Positions 9,605-19,814 of a DNA stretch of 24,829 nucleotides are shown here, one piece after another. The position numbers were made by a program, and so were the translations under genes. The DNA is from Chara braunii. Taxonomy: Eukaryota > Streptophyta > Charophyceae > Charales > Characeae. The number at the start of each line of letters is the position of its first letter. The stretch's first letter is position 1. A model generated the notes under the pieces. That model was not told the origin of the DNA. It did no database searches and saw nothing but the letters and a program-made list of their open reading frames with translations. The stretch spans positions 271,901 through 296,729 of the forward strand of contig BFEA01000263.1 in assembly GCA_003427395.1 (NCBI GenBank), in the 5' to 3' direction.

Positions 9605-9880
9605 TCTTCTTTGGGGGGCATCAGTCCGGTTGCTTATCACCAGCAAGCATGTTGAACACAAATGTAAATGAGAGAGAAGATAAGAGTGGGTCAGCCCAGC
9701 TCTTACGGCGCTAAACACCTAAACAAGGGGGAGCTGCTACAGAGCGCCCATCCCCCAACCTTAATCCGTCCTCGGGTGCTGTGCTACTGGTCGGGAGGCT
9801 TACTAGCAGCACCCAGACATGCAGTAGAGCAGCCACCAGGGGGGCATGGCACCGGAGGGGGGTGTTCTGAGCAGTCCTTC
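9605..9880. repeat. dispersed repeat, copy 1 (flanks the LINE on the left)
   Basis: It shares with 13965-14255, in the same orientation and order, a long identical stretch around GGGGGGCATCAGTCCGGTTG (9613 and 13975), a purine-rich GAGAGA/GAGAAA stretch, and GGAGGCTTNCTAGCAGCACC. It ends with a G-rich segment followed by TGTTC. No coding text is recognised. The function is unknown; it is likely part of a transposable element. Confidence 0.75.
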
Positions 9881-9905
9881 AGTCCACATGCCAGTCCTTT
9901 CTTAC

Positions 9906-10378
9906 CATGCCAAAGTCATCTCCACCCCATAGCTACCTCCTTATCAATTTCCTTTCCTTTCCAACTATAGCAGTCTGCTATTTCTAGAGTGTCTTCCCCT
10001 TCTCCCAGTCCATCCTACTTGACCATCTCACACTATGTAGTGCATTCGTACCAACTGTCACCCCTACCCCAACTAAGCCAAGCTTGTGCCGTTTGGATGT
10101 TCTTCATTGTATCTATCGAATGCGTATCCTAGCATTTCCTTTACCATCCTCTATTCCATCTACCAAGCTTGATCCCTAATCCGTACCTCCTGTATTTTTC
10201 CTTTTATTCTTGTATATCTTTCCTAAGTTTTTTGCCTTTTCAAATTTCTAGCTTTTCCCCCAAAGCCCACCCCCTTTCATGGACACTACCTACCGCCAGT
10301 CTAAACTTTTATGGTACATATGCTCTAGTGGAATCCTAGTTCTCCTAACTTCCAATCCTAGTCTAAATACAATACAAA
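9906..10378. other. LINE 3' flank, no gene recognised
   Basis: A pyrimidine-rich stretch downstream, in minus-strand terms, of the LINE ORF2 stop codon. It probably contains the LINE 3' UTR. I could not identify a clear poly(A) tail (poly-T on the given strand) or a target-site duplication. Confidence 0.4.
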
Positions 10379-12318
10379 TCAGCTGCTTTCATGAAAGTCC
10401 ATCCAGTCAGATTCCTCCTCTGCGTCAGTTGCCGATGCATGGCTCATCAGCAGTGAGCCAAACAGCATACGACCCGTCTGAAGATCCTGACTGAGCAGCT
10501 GCGAGTACGGTTCCCATCTAGCCCAAAATCCTCTCCTTTTGTTCCCCTGCCCACCTGCTTCGGTGCAGGTCAGCCATTAGAGCAGTTCTAACATTCTCCA
10601 AAGCTCTTTCCTTGTAAGCCTGCAGCGGTGGAGATGTTCCCTGTCGACACCGCTCACTCCTCAGGGTCCACAAGGCCCACAATACCGCCGCATGTATGGT
10701 CTCCACCGCCACCAGATCTACCAGTCTCGATCTATCCACTTTGATAAAGTCTCCGAGGAGTATGGCCGCATCCTCCTCTTCTGTGACATTCAATGGAGAT
10801 TGATCTGCCAATTCCTGCACCCACCATTCCCAGAATGCCCGAACAACCAGGCATCGCACGAAGACGTGTGGAATGGTCCCACCTGCCCACATCCCCTTGC
10901 ACATCTGTTCCTTGTGCCAGCTCCTGGCTGCCAGCCATTGTGCTGTGGGGATTCCATATCAAGCCTGCCTGTTTCTGATCCGGTAAAGCGGTCGCCGACC
11001 AGGATAGCATTTTGCTCATTCCATCTATGATCCATCTATTGAAAAACACGCCCGGAATCCAGTCCCTCTTCACCCACCGGTTCTTCAGATCTGCACATAT
11101 ATCTATCGTCTCCAAAAGGGAGTTATAATTTTTTTTTGTAGTGAGGCTCTGGATCAGAACTGCTTTCTTCTACATTCTGTGGGCTGGCCATTCCCACTCC
11201 CCTTGGGTGCCATATCAATTCCCTTCGCCGATCAGCTATCCGAAATGGCCGGTATTGGCCCCTCTCCTTCCAGCCCACTTCACACACAGCCAGTGTTTCC
11301 ATCATGGTTCTTCTATCCACTGTTTTCCGGGGGCCTCGCTCCTGCGCGCTGCATTCCTGCAGGGGCTCCCCTAAGCCCTCATAGCCCAAGTTTACTAGCC
11401 ATCTCATCACTTCCAACTTATCACCCTGTAAATTATGTCTGGTTTCCGGACTCTCCTCAACTTCACCCATTTCCCAATTGGTTGATTCATCTTTCCTTAA
11501 TATCTCAGCCCACTGGGGGTGGATAGCCTCCCGCAATTCCCGAACCCTTAAGCTCTTTCTCATTGGTCCATGCCAGCTCCTCGTCCGGACGCCAATCCTT
11601 CCGGTATTCGTCCCAAGGATGTCATACCTTGTAAATCCCTTGCTACGCTCACTTCCACCCATATGCACCTTGCGGGCCATGCCACAGGAAGGGTTCTCCA
11701 ATCGCATCACAAATAAACCAGTCGTCAAACAATAACTGGTTGAAGACACCATCTGCAGTTTCTGGTAGTCGACATCTTCGCCATGCTTTTTTCCACAATG
11801 CCAATTTGGACCAAACTGTGTCCCTACGGATATGACCCATTGTCATATTACTAAGCAAGCACAGGTTCACCAATTCTCTGGGCAACTGAAGTGCATACGC
11901 CAGGTGGGTCCTGGTAACTTCTTGCCAGGCACCGTCCACCATGGCCAGCAGATGCGCCAGCAGATGCCAGAGCAACTGGCGCATCTGCAGGGCCATCATC
12001 TGCTTGTGTGGTCCAAGAGGCCCAGTCCCCCAAACCGCCTTGGCTGGATAAGCTTTTTCCAGGCCACCCTACATATAGAGTTCTCCAGATACCCGTTGTT
12101 TGACCATAGGTGGACGGCGGCAGCATACCATAACGTGGACAGCGCAGAGTTCTTAATAATCAGGGCCTTGCCGAAGGCTCCCATGCTTCCTCTTGCGCTC
12201 CATGCCGGGCTGCCGCTATCGTTGCCCGTATTGCCATCTGCTCTACCCCTCCAAAACTTGGCATAAGGTTTGCTCCCAGAAATGTCATTCGTTCCCCTTT
12301 TGCCACTATGGGAATATC

Positions 12319-13406
12319 TCATCCTCTTGGCGGGTCGACCTTTCGGTGGAAGATGGCCTTCGATTTGTGCCAATTCACCCGCGCCCCCGAGTATGTGCAG
12401 GTCTGCAAATCCTTTCTGAGGATGGCCAACTGCAGGGCTGTTGGGAGGATTACTGCACCTGAATCGTCTACGAAGGCCATGGATTTGATCTCCATTACAA
12501 GGCCTGCCTTCAAGGCGATCAGTCGGTCATCCACACTTGATATATTGTGCATGGACTCAATATAGATGACGTACAGAGCCGAGGAAAGCGGACATCCTTG
12601 TCTAACTGACTTGGTAGCGTTCGACTTGTCCGACCTCACCCCCTTGACTTGTATCACCGTTGTTGGCCCCTTTAGAATGCTTCTCACCCATTCGCAAAAG
12701 AAGCCTCCTATCCCCCTGTGCGTCATCCCTTGCAGGAGGAACTCCCAGCGGACCCTATCGTATGCTTTCTCCAAGTCAATAGAAACGAAGGCCACGGCGC
12801 TCCCCGTACACTGCTCCTGCTCCAGAATCTGTTGTGCCAGACGCACATTAGTCAGGATCTGATTGCCAGATACAAAACATGTTTGGGCAGGATTAATAAT
12901 AATATGTCCTTCAAGTGGGTTGCCACTAGCTTAGCCAAGATTTTGTACAGCGCACCAGTACTTGGGGTCGGCCTTAGCATTAACGCTACAAAAATTTCGC
13001 GGCCGGCGGGCCGTGGATAAATCGAATCCACAGCCCGTGTCACTTTGACCTCCGGCACGCAGTGCGGCGGCGCGCAGTGCCCAAGTACTGGTGGTTTAAG
13101 GATGGATATCGGCCACCAGTTTTGCATGTCTTCCTTCGCCCCTTTTTTATAGAGCAACACTACATACACATTTGTGAAGCCTCGTGGGAAGGATCCGCAT
13201 TCAAGTACTTTATTATAAGCCGTCATCAGCAAAATCACAAAGAACTTGCGAAAATCCTTACATAATTCGACCGGCATGCCGTCCAGCACAGGCGCCTTAA
13301 GCCTGGGCAGGTCTGCAATCGCTGCCTCCTCTTCATCCTCCCTAATATCCTCCTCTAGCCTGCAAGTACTCTCCAGGTCCAACTGACTTTGGACATGTCT
13401 CCACAC
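12319..13406 (-). pseudogene. LINE reverse transcriptase domain
   Basis: This is the catalytic part of the LINE above. Motif A is SIDLEKAYD, the B-like motif is RQGCPLSSALY, motif C is FVDD, and the following text SGARVNWHKSKAIF corresponds to the thumb-proximal region. The finger region is interrupted by a 141-bp inverted-repeat element (12953-13093), which is read through without a stop. The two halves, NWWPISILK before it and YKILAKL after it, would be close together in an uninterrupted RT. There is a frame change between 12852 and 12846. Confidence 0.85.
12953..13093. mobile_element. 141-bp MITE-like insertion with 14-bp perfect inverted ends
   Basis: CACCAGTACTTGGG (12953-12966) and its exact reverse complement CCCAAGTACTGGTG (13080-13093) bound a 141-bp GC-rich segment. 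It sits exactly where RT homology breaks off and resumes, so it is an insertion. Inside are further self-complementary pieces (GTGGAT and ATCCAC separated by 7 bases; CGGCCGGCGGGCCG). No clear target-site duplication is visible. Size and structure fit a non-autonomous DNA transposon; the superfamily is unknown. Confidence 0.7.
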
Positions 13407-13513
13407 TCTCTTCCGGATGCTTCGCCATGTCCACTAGCGCCCATTGCTCCTCTTCCGTTAACAGGCCGTGATAAACATTGGTGACACATTTCAAGATCCC
13501 CCTTTAGGTGCGT

Positions 13514-13985
13514 TGCCTTGGCTGATTCTCATCAAAGGGGTGGGTCCATGGCTGTCATGCACCGGCCATGGCAAAAAAAATTACCGACATTCGTTCCCCT
13601 ACCACCATCTGCGCCTCCTTGGTTCGCCTTCCCCATTTGATAGCCTCCAATCTTGTTACCACTTCCCTTTTTCTTTTTTCCCAAAACACCCAGCCCCTTC
13701 TATGCTGGGGGGCATCAGTCCTGTTGCTTATCACCGCCAATTGTTGTCTTGGCTGATCCTCATCGAAGGGGTGGTCCATGGCTGTCATCAACGACGCAAC
13801 CTTGCATGCACCGGCCATGGCAAAAAAAATTATCGACATTCGTTCCCCTACCACTATCTGTGACTCCTTGCTTCGCCTTCCCCATTTGATAGCCTCCTCC
13901 CACTGCCAATCTTGTTGCCACTTCCTTTCTTTTTTTCTTTTTTTTTTTCAGAAGCACCCAGCCCCTTCTATGTTGGGGGGCATCA
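13514..13985. repeat. tandem duplication of about 231-268 bp
   Basis: Two copies share CTTGGCTGATNCTCATC (13517, 13748), GGTCCATGGCTGTCAT, CACCGGCCATGGCAAAAAAA, CGACATTCGTTCCCCTACCA, CTTCGCCTTCCCCATTTGAT and GGGGGGCATCAGTC. The offset grows from 231 to 268 through small insertions, including a longer T-run in the second copy. Open frames on both strands repeat with it and match no known family. Confidence 0.9.
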
Positions 13986-14255
13986 GTCCGGTTGCTTATC
14001 ACCGACACACATGTTTTACAAGGAATGAGGGAGAAAAGACAAGAGAAGAGAAAGGAACAGTCATACCCTTGTGGCACGAGCCGCGTAAGCAAGCGTGGGG
14101 TGCTACTGACCGTCCCAGCCCCAGCCCCAGCCCCAGCCCCAGCCCATAGCTCCACCTCAGGGATTACCTTGCAGGTCCGGAGGCTTGCTAGCAGCACCCA
14201 TGCCCTCAGCAGGGTAGCCCCAAGGAGGGCAGGGCACAACGGGAGGGGTTGTTCC
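13965..14255. repeat. dispersed repeat, copy 2 (flanks the LINE on the right)
   Basis: This is the second copy of the repeat at 9605-9880, same orientation. It overlaps the end of the tandem duplication and contains a CCAGCC-type hexamer run at about 14116-14145. No recognisable coding text. Confidence 0.75.
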
Positions 14256-14545
14256 AATTGTCACTCGGCCACTTGCCAGGCACACTAGTCTTCCTCAAGC
14301 TTTATAAGCCTTGTATCCCCCAAAAACTGCCCTTATATCTCTCATAAACCCAACACTCCTTGTCTTGCTTGTCTACTGATCTAGTTCAATTAGTTACCTT
14401 TGTACACCAACCCATCATTCTCCAAAACATTGTGTACATAGTCTTTTGCGTAAGGATATGCAAGTAGTATTCCTAACTTCTTCCACATTGCCTAATTAGT
14501 TTTTTTAATGATGGTGTCACTGTAGAGAAACTCCTAAAGGGTCTG
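14256..14545. other. no feature recognised
   Basis: A/T-richer spacer between the dispersed repeat and the GC-rich block. No coding motif or repeat seen. Confidence 0.4.
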
Positions 14546-14554
14546 CAACGCGTT

Positions 14555-14635
14555 AGCCCTGCGGTAGCGCAGCGCTAGCGCGAGACGGCGAGGGCGTGGC
14601 GGGGTGCGGCGCTACTGGGAGCGCTGCGCTCCGCC
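14555..14635. repeat. GC-rich inverted repeat
   Basis: AGCGCAGCGCT near 14566 and its reverse complement AGCGCTGCGCT near 14620 flank a very G/C-rich segment dense in CpG. It could form a hairpin. It might be a CpG-rich host segment or another small inverted-repeat element; I cannot tell which. Confidence 0.5.
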
Positions 14636-14939
14636 CCAGGTTGTGGCAGGTGGGCCATGGTGACGGCGCGCGGCGATGACGGTGGCCATCTCTTCTGTAA
14701 AGGCGCTTGTCCAAGCCACATCACAAGCTGATATGGCGGTCAAACTGACTCCCGTTTTTCTTCTTCTGGGAGTTCCACGTTTCATTCCATTGCCGCTGCG
14801 TTTTTGCACGTGGCATATGGCCTGAGAGGCGTTGGCAATGCCTGTGGAGTACAATGGAGTCAGCCCTTGGTAAACTGAAGTGCGAGTGCAGTGGCCTCTG
14901 CAGTCATGAGGAGGTAGATGTGTAGCATAATCAGGGCGC

Positions 14940-15740
14940 TCGTCATCAGCAACGAGGCGTTGATCACCACCAGCACCATCATCAACAAGCCGCGGTTTGA
15001 CACCATCATCACAGTAATGGTTTGTCATCATCATTAGGGTGCTGCTCATCACCATCAGCAGCAGCAGGGCGTGGTTCGACATCATCATCACGGTAATGGT
15101 TTGTCATCATCATCAGGGTGCTGCTCGTCATCAGCATCATCATCATTGGGTACTGCTCGTCACCTGTTCGGCACTAGTATCATCATCATTATCAAGGAGT
15201 CGTTCATCAAGGGTGCTGCTCGTCACTCATCGTTGTATTACCATCATCAATATTTCACCATCATATGGCGCGGTTGGCAAAGCTCGTCATCATAGGGCGC
15301 TTCTCATCCCTATCATCATCATCATCATCATTATCATCATCATCATTATCATCATCATCATCATCATCATCATCATTAGGTTATCATCCAAGGTGCTCGT
15401 CATCAGCACCATCATCATCCGGTAGACATCACAGGGCATTGTGCGTCATCATCATCATCATTACCGACAGCACCATCATCATCATCTTCATCATTATCAT
15501 CATCATCATCACCATCATCAGTTTGAAATCATAGGGGCTGTTGGTGCTGCTCTTTAGTATGATCAGCATCATCATTTTGTCTTCATTCTCATCATTATCA
15601 TCAGGTTGTTACCATTAGAGGTTGCTCTTCAAGGCATTGTTTGCCTCTCCCATCAGCAGGTGAGTTGGTCGTCACCATCACCCTCATCATCATCATCTTC
15701 AGGGTGCTGTTCATCGTCATCAGCAAAATCCAAAAATCGA
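14940..15740. repeat. ATC trinucleotide array with a 79-bp higher-order repeat
   Basis: The stretch is dominated by ATC/CAT triplets, purest at about 15310-15378 and 15480-15520. At its left end a 79-bp unit repeats: CGCGGTTTGACACCATCATC at 14991 and CGTGGTTCGACATCATCATC at 15070, each followed by GGTAATGGTTTGTCATCATC-type text and GGGTGCTGCTC. Translations are runs of Ser, His, Ile or Met and are not credible proteins. Confidence 0.9.
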
Positions 15741-16480
15741 ATCTACCTTTTCTCCATCGTAAGTTTCAGAAATTTCCGATTCTTCCATTCATATTTTAGG
15801 AATCCTATTTCCGAAGTTCCCTGTTTTCTCTCTTTTCTCCACTAATCCACAGAAACGTCCAGAATTCTGATTCTTCTATGTTCAGTGGGCTGTTCTTAAA
15901 GATGTAGGGTGTTTTCGGGGGTTATTGCATATTTTTGAAAAGGCCTGCTTTTCCAAATTGGAATGACATTTCGATAAGTGTGTCATCATTAATTGTAGTC
16001 GGCTGGATCGGATCGTTCCCGAAGGGCTGAACGGTAGGAAGGGGATGGGGGGAGCTCTATCTTGCAGGGGCATCACAAGGTAGGGGGTGAATGTCTCAAA
16101 GAGGGTAGGGGCGGAGTAGGGGGTTGCCCTATTCTGGGGCAGGGGCTGGTGCGTGGGTCAACATCAGTCCCTGAGGAGGCAGAAATGGGCAAGGGGCGGG
16201 GGGGCATGCTTTAGGTGGGAACTGCGTGCACCTAGGGAAAGGGGGGTAGAGGGTTGGTCCTATAGAGGCCGTGGGTGACTCTCCTCGGTGGAGGCAGTGT
16301 AGGGATGAGGGGGGAGGGGTAGGGGGGGGGAGGGGCGATCTCTCTCGAAGAAGTATATCATCCAATTTACTATTTCTTTCCATTTGGTTTGCCTCTCGAG
16401 GAGGTTGTAGGAATAGGTGCTATCTGGCAAGTCATCTGTGATCCTGCGAAGGGTGGTCGAAAATTCGGTGGCCCTCGAAG
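15741..16480. other. no gene recognised; G-rich stretch at 16020-16340
   Basis: The left part is A/T-rich with TTTCNGAAATTCC-like steps. The right part is strongly G-rich on the given strand, with many runs of 4-9 G. Open frames on the complementary strand there are proline-rich from composition alone. Confidence 0.4.
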
Positions 16481-17175
16481 ACCGATGCTGGAGCAACGCT
16501 GGCCGGAGCCGGAGCCAGGTGACGCAACTCTGTGACATAGCTTAGTGGGGGCGTGAGGCCTATAAAAAGCTCTGGGGGGCTGTTTGCAGGGGCAGTCTCA
16601 GTGGTCATCGGGGGTCATAACTGGAGCAATGCTGGCCGGTGCTGGAGAAATGTGGTGCAACTCTGTAAACTAACCTGATCGGAGCATGAGGCCAGGAAGA
16701 GCTTCGGTTCGTGCTGAAAACAGCCATGCTGGTGGTGGGCGTAGGTGGATTGAATAGGTTTCACCTATCTGATTCATGGTTGGGATGCTTTTTGATGCAC
16801 ATATTCTAGTGACTTGGTAGAGTCTGAATAGTGGAAAAAAAGTCGGTTGTTCTTATGAATGCCGTAGGACTTAAGGGACTCTTAGCAACCCATCTTAGGC
16901 GGTTTCAATGCTGTTATCTGCGGCTGTTCGATGCCAGAACAACGCTGGCCGGTGCTGGGGTGTTGCCCTGTAACCTGCTGATGCAGGAGCGTGACGCCTG
17001 GTAGAGAAATCTGGGGATGCTTTGGGGTGGGCATCCCAAGGGACAACCAAGGGTTGCATCTGGGACGACGCTGGTTGGAGCTGGGGCGAGTTGTGTTGCC
17101 CTGGAACCCAGCAGGGTGGGGACGTGAGCCTTGGAAGAGCTCAGCAGGGAGTAAGACTTGTGTTGGAAAGTCTTA
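16480..17175. repeat. degenerate tandem repeat, about four copies
   Basis: A block with the core CAACGCTGGCCGGTGCTGG recurs near 16492, 16625, 16938 and 17066. Each is followed by GTTGCNCTGTAACCTG-like text and GAGCGTGAGGCCTGGAAGAGC-like text. Spacing is irregular, about 125-315 bases, with unrelated text between some copies. It is old and diverged. No coding sense is seen. Confidence 0.6.
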
Positions 17176-17348
17176 GAAGGGTTTGTTAGGGATCCTGAGG
17201 GTTGTGAGCATTCCTAGGACCTCTGTGGCAGCCTACTGCAAGAGTAGTTCCCTAATAGGTCATTAGATATTCATGATCCTCCCTACGCTTTCTGAATCAC
17301 ATCGTGTTCACAGATTTTCTCAGCCGAAGCCGGGGAATGGCCCCGGTA

Positions 17349-17389
17349 TCTCAAACGATCTCAAATGATCTCAAATATTCTCAATGATC
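17349..17389. repeat. decamer tandem repeat
   Basis: About four copies of a 10-base unit TCTCAAATGA (variants TCTCAAACGA, TCTCAAATAT, TCTCAATGA). Confidence 0.85.
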
Positions 17390-17394
17390 TGTAC

Positions 17395-17455
17395 AATTCG
17401 ATATGGGACGTTGGGCCCGGTTCCCAGCACATGCTGCTCCCCACGAATAGACTGG
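17395..17455. repeat. copy of the fold-back repeat family seen at 19126-19675
   Basis: ATGGGACGTTGGGCCCGGTT, then CCCAGCACATGCTGCTCCCC and CGAATAGACTGGA, aligns with 19618-19671 in the same orientation. A 20-base T run follows at 17464-17483. Confidence 0.65.
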
Positions 17456-17649
17456 ACGCATCCTTTTTTTTTTTTTTTTTTTTGAAAACAAAAGGAAACT
17501 CCTAAGCAATTTCCTGTAATAGTTAGCAAGCCCTAGAAAGGATCTGAGCCCTGTTGACGTACCGCAACCTAGGCCAGTTCTTTTATCGCAGCTATCCTCC
17601 TTTATCGCAACTATCCTCTTTGCTCCCCATTGCAGACCATCTCCATCAA

Positions 17650-18078
17650 ACGGATGGCCACTCGAACTTCTTCAGGCTAATCCTGAAGTTTCTGGAAGAG
17701 TAGTGGAAGGCGATCCTCGTGCTCCTCAAGCTCGCCATGCTCCTTTAAGGTCTTACTCCACAAGGATATCATCTAAACACCCCACAACAGAAATATGTAA
17801 CCATCCACAATACAGGTCATTCATAAAAGGTAGCTGGTTTGTTCACCAGTCCGAAGGGAATGACTTGAAACCCATAATGCCCATATCTAGTACAAAACAC
17901 AATCTTGTTCTGATCCTCCTCAGCAACCTAGCCTAAAAGGTAGCTGGTTTGTTCAGCAGTCCAAAGAGCATAACTTAAAACCCGTGATGCCCATATCTAG
18001 TACAAAACACAATTTGATCCTCCTCAGCAAAACCTCCATGGATGACGAGCTAACTTCAAGTCCATTTCGGAGAAGTTG
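17650..18078 (-). pseudogene. gypsy reverse transcriptase fragment
   Basis: The minus strand reads NFSEMDLKLARHPWRF (about 18078-18030), the RT segment that normally includes the first catalytic Asp and the GYHQI region. Then comes EEDQNKIVFCTRYGHYGFQV, continuing IPFGLVNKPATF (about 17925-17826), a classic Ty3/gypsy RT block. Beyond that are decayed remains, and near 17680 RISLKKFEW, the LKKCEF-type motif. The YLDD region is unrecognisable and at least three stops interrupt the reading. A 110-bp tandem duplication repeats the EEDQ-to-NKPA part. It is an orphan fragment: no other domains of the same element lie next to it, and a LINE fragment in opposite orientation abuts its upstream end. 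Confidence 0.8.
17825..18028. repeat. 110-bp tandem duplication within the gypsy RT fragment
   Basis: AAAAGGTAGCTGGTTTGTTC at 17825 recurs at 17935, each followed by AGCAGTCC/ACCAGTCC and CCCATATCTAGTACAAAACA. The two copies differ at several sites. Confidence 0.9.
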
Positions 18079-18169
18079 CTGAAGGATCCAGTATCTTCAA
18101 GATGAGGATCCTGAATTTTCAGCTGCTCAAGTATGAAAATTCTCAAACATACCCTACGAGTATACTGGA

Positions 18170-19015
18170 TGCTGAGGCCGAAAAGGAGGCTGCAAGACAA
18201 TCTGCAACAGATGGCAGATGGCAGCGCCACCTCAATGAGGACCTACACCTCCTGCAGCCCATAAAGCGGTTCCAGGAGTCCAAACTGAGACCGGCCAAGT
18301 TCTCGGACCCTACAGTGGCAGATCACCCATCGTTGCCTCCCAAACAACAACTGGTTAATTGACCACACTAAGCTGGAGCAGCAGGGACAGGCATTACCTT
18401 GGTGCAAGAAATGTCTGCAGAGTTACCCACCACGGAAGAGAATCGAGACAATAGAGCACCTCTTCCTGCAATGTCCCTCGTCCGTGCTGTTGTGGCGATG
18501 GTGGGACCGGATATGGAAGCAGACGGTGGGCCTCGACTGGCCTTGGGATTGGTGGGCGCTGCTGACGGGACATTGGCCTCAATGCCCGCCAGACCCCTTG
18601 ACCGAAAACCCTCTTCGACTGGGCAGGCGAGCTATCCTTTGGGCGATATGGTGGCAAAGGTGCACTCTGGAGATGGAAGGGGCTAGAGTAGAGGATGGCA
18701 AAGCAACAGACCTGGTCAGACAGTTAGTGGAGCCGGAGATTCCTAACCAGTGGCAGGTGGGCCAGACAGAAAATGAGTTTTGTGCATTACACGTTTTTGC
18801 ATAGAATGTTTGGGAGGTAAAGGGGGGGATGGATGGAAGAAGTAAATTGGTCGGGGGATGACCCCCACGAGAGGCCGAGTGGAGGGGAGGAGGGGGGAAC
18901 AGGGGGGAACATTCCCAGAGACTACAAGTTATCCTTCCGGGATTGGATTGTAATCGGCCCAGATATCCCACTGAGGCCCGCAAGCTCTTATGGAAGTAGA
19001 ACTGGTGTTTCCTAG
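18170..19015 (+). pseudogene. LINE ORF2 3' fragment with zf-RVT domain
   Basis: The plus strand reads LQWQITHRCLPNNNWLIDHT, then ALPWCKKCLQSYPPRKRIET, then IEHLFLQCPSSVLLWRWW (about 18315-18510). This gives a C-X2-C-X14-H-X4-C arrangement (Cys codons 18403, 18412; His 18457; Cys 18472), the zf-RVT pattern at the C-terminus of plant LINE ORF2. Trp-rich text typical of this tail follows (DWPWDWWALLTGHWPQ, LWAIWWQRCTLEMEG). A stop (TGA) and frame changes occur upstream of 18300. A further open frame runs 18833-19015. RT and endonuclease are absent, as expected for a 5'-truncated insertion. It is a different LINE subfamily copy, in opposite orientation to the one at 10379-13490. Confidence 0.8.
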
Positions 19016-19125
19016 GTCCTAGCAGCAAGATCAGCAGGATTACTGGTGGGCAGAGGGACGGATGGTTCCACTCGTGCTCCCCAGCCGTTCCACCTTCCAC
19101 CTATGCCTGGACTTGGGAACAATGG

Positions 19126-19675
19126 GACGCTGCACCCGGTTTGCAGCGCTTGGATGCTCCTATACAATTCATACTCTGCACCTATGACATGGTTTGAGAC
19201 ATTGGACCCAATTTCCAGCAGCTGATGTGCTGATACAAGCACACACCACTAGCACCTGGGGAGAGGCTCCATCCATTGGTGGGAGCAGCACCTGCAGGAA
19301 AACGGGTCCAGCGTCCCATATGCAAACTGAGTTTGGAATGTATCAAAACAGGATTGGGTAAGGTTCCGGCCAGCATTCATTACCTGGAACAGGATTGTGT
19401 AAGGTTCCTGCCAGCATTGATTACCTGGGGAGACACCACTAGCACCTGGGGAGAGACTCCATCTATTGGTGGGGAGCAGCATCTGCTGGAAAACGGGTCC
19501 AGCGTCCCATATACAAACTGAGTTTGGAATGTATCAAAACAGCATTGTGTAAGGTTCCTGCCAGCATTGATTATCCTGGGATCCAGGGGATTGACTGAGC
19601 AGGCTATTGGAGAGATCTGGGATGCTGGACCCGTTTTCAAGCAGGTGTCGCTCCCCACCAATAGATTGGAGCACC
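19126..19675. repeat. fold-back repeat family: 190-bp tandem copies plus an inverted copy
   Basis: A unit starting CACCACTAGCACCTGGGGAG occurs at 19244 and 19434 (period 190). It includes CTCCATCTATTGGTGGGGAG, GGAAAACGGGTCCAGCGTCC and CAAACTGAGTTTGGAATGTA. The segment 19457-19508 recurs inverted at 19618-19671 with few mismatches, giving an inverted pair of about 52 bp around a loop of about 110 bases. Weaker copies of the GGACCC..TTTCCAGCAG core lie near 19126 and 19203. A sub-duplication of about 51 bp (TACCTGGAACAGGATTGTGT-type) extends the first copy. Confidence 0.8.
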
Positions 19676-19814
19676 CCGCTGGACTACTAGGACGGGCTGC
19701 TAATATTACCCCTCCTAGAAGGACCGGTGGAGTTTTTGTTAATTAAAAACAAAGAAATCAGAAAGACAACAACAAAAAATAAATTCATTTTTTTATCTTC
19801 TTCCTTACAACTCC

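Larger units (their letters stand above)
10379..13490 (-). pseudogene. 5'-truncated LINE (L1-like) ORF2: RT to zf-RVT C-terminus
   Basis: The minus strand carries a decayed LINE ORF2. The N-terminal RT part (13406-12852) reads LPRLKAPVLDGMPVELCKDF, then SFPRGFTNVYVVLLYKKG and NWWPIS, then after an insertion YKILAKLVATHLKD. The palm (12846-12319) has FVSIDLEKAYDRV with catalytic Asp (codon 12777-12775), VRQGCPLSSALY, and FVDD (12474-12463) where related elements have F/YADD. Further on come WKKLIQPRRFGGLGLLD (about 12060) and, near 10900, IPHVFVRCLVVRAFWEWW, the zf-RVT region. The frame ends FHESS-stop at 10379. The endonuclease domain is missing; recognisable text stops near 13490, where other repeats begin. 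Many frameshifts are present. An active copy would copy its own RNA at a nicked target site. Confidence 0.85.

Noticed and set aside
13555-14257. Minus-strand open frames with repeated ISNRTDAPQHRRGWV-like text
   Set aside because: The repetition follows the DNA tandem duplication, and the frames hold low-complexity stretches and no known domain.
14612-15091. 159-residue open frame on the minus strand
   Set aside because: Its N-terminal third is a translation of the ATC array, and the rest shows no motif I recognise. It could hide a host exon, but nothing supports one.
16129-16538. Proline-rich minus-strand open frames
   Set aside because: Explained by the G-rich composition of the given strand; no conserved motif.
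16555-16572. TATA-box-like CCTATAAAAAGC
   Set aside because: It lies at a fixed place in a repeat whose other copies read CCTGGAAGAGC or similar, and no gene follows.
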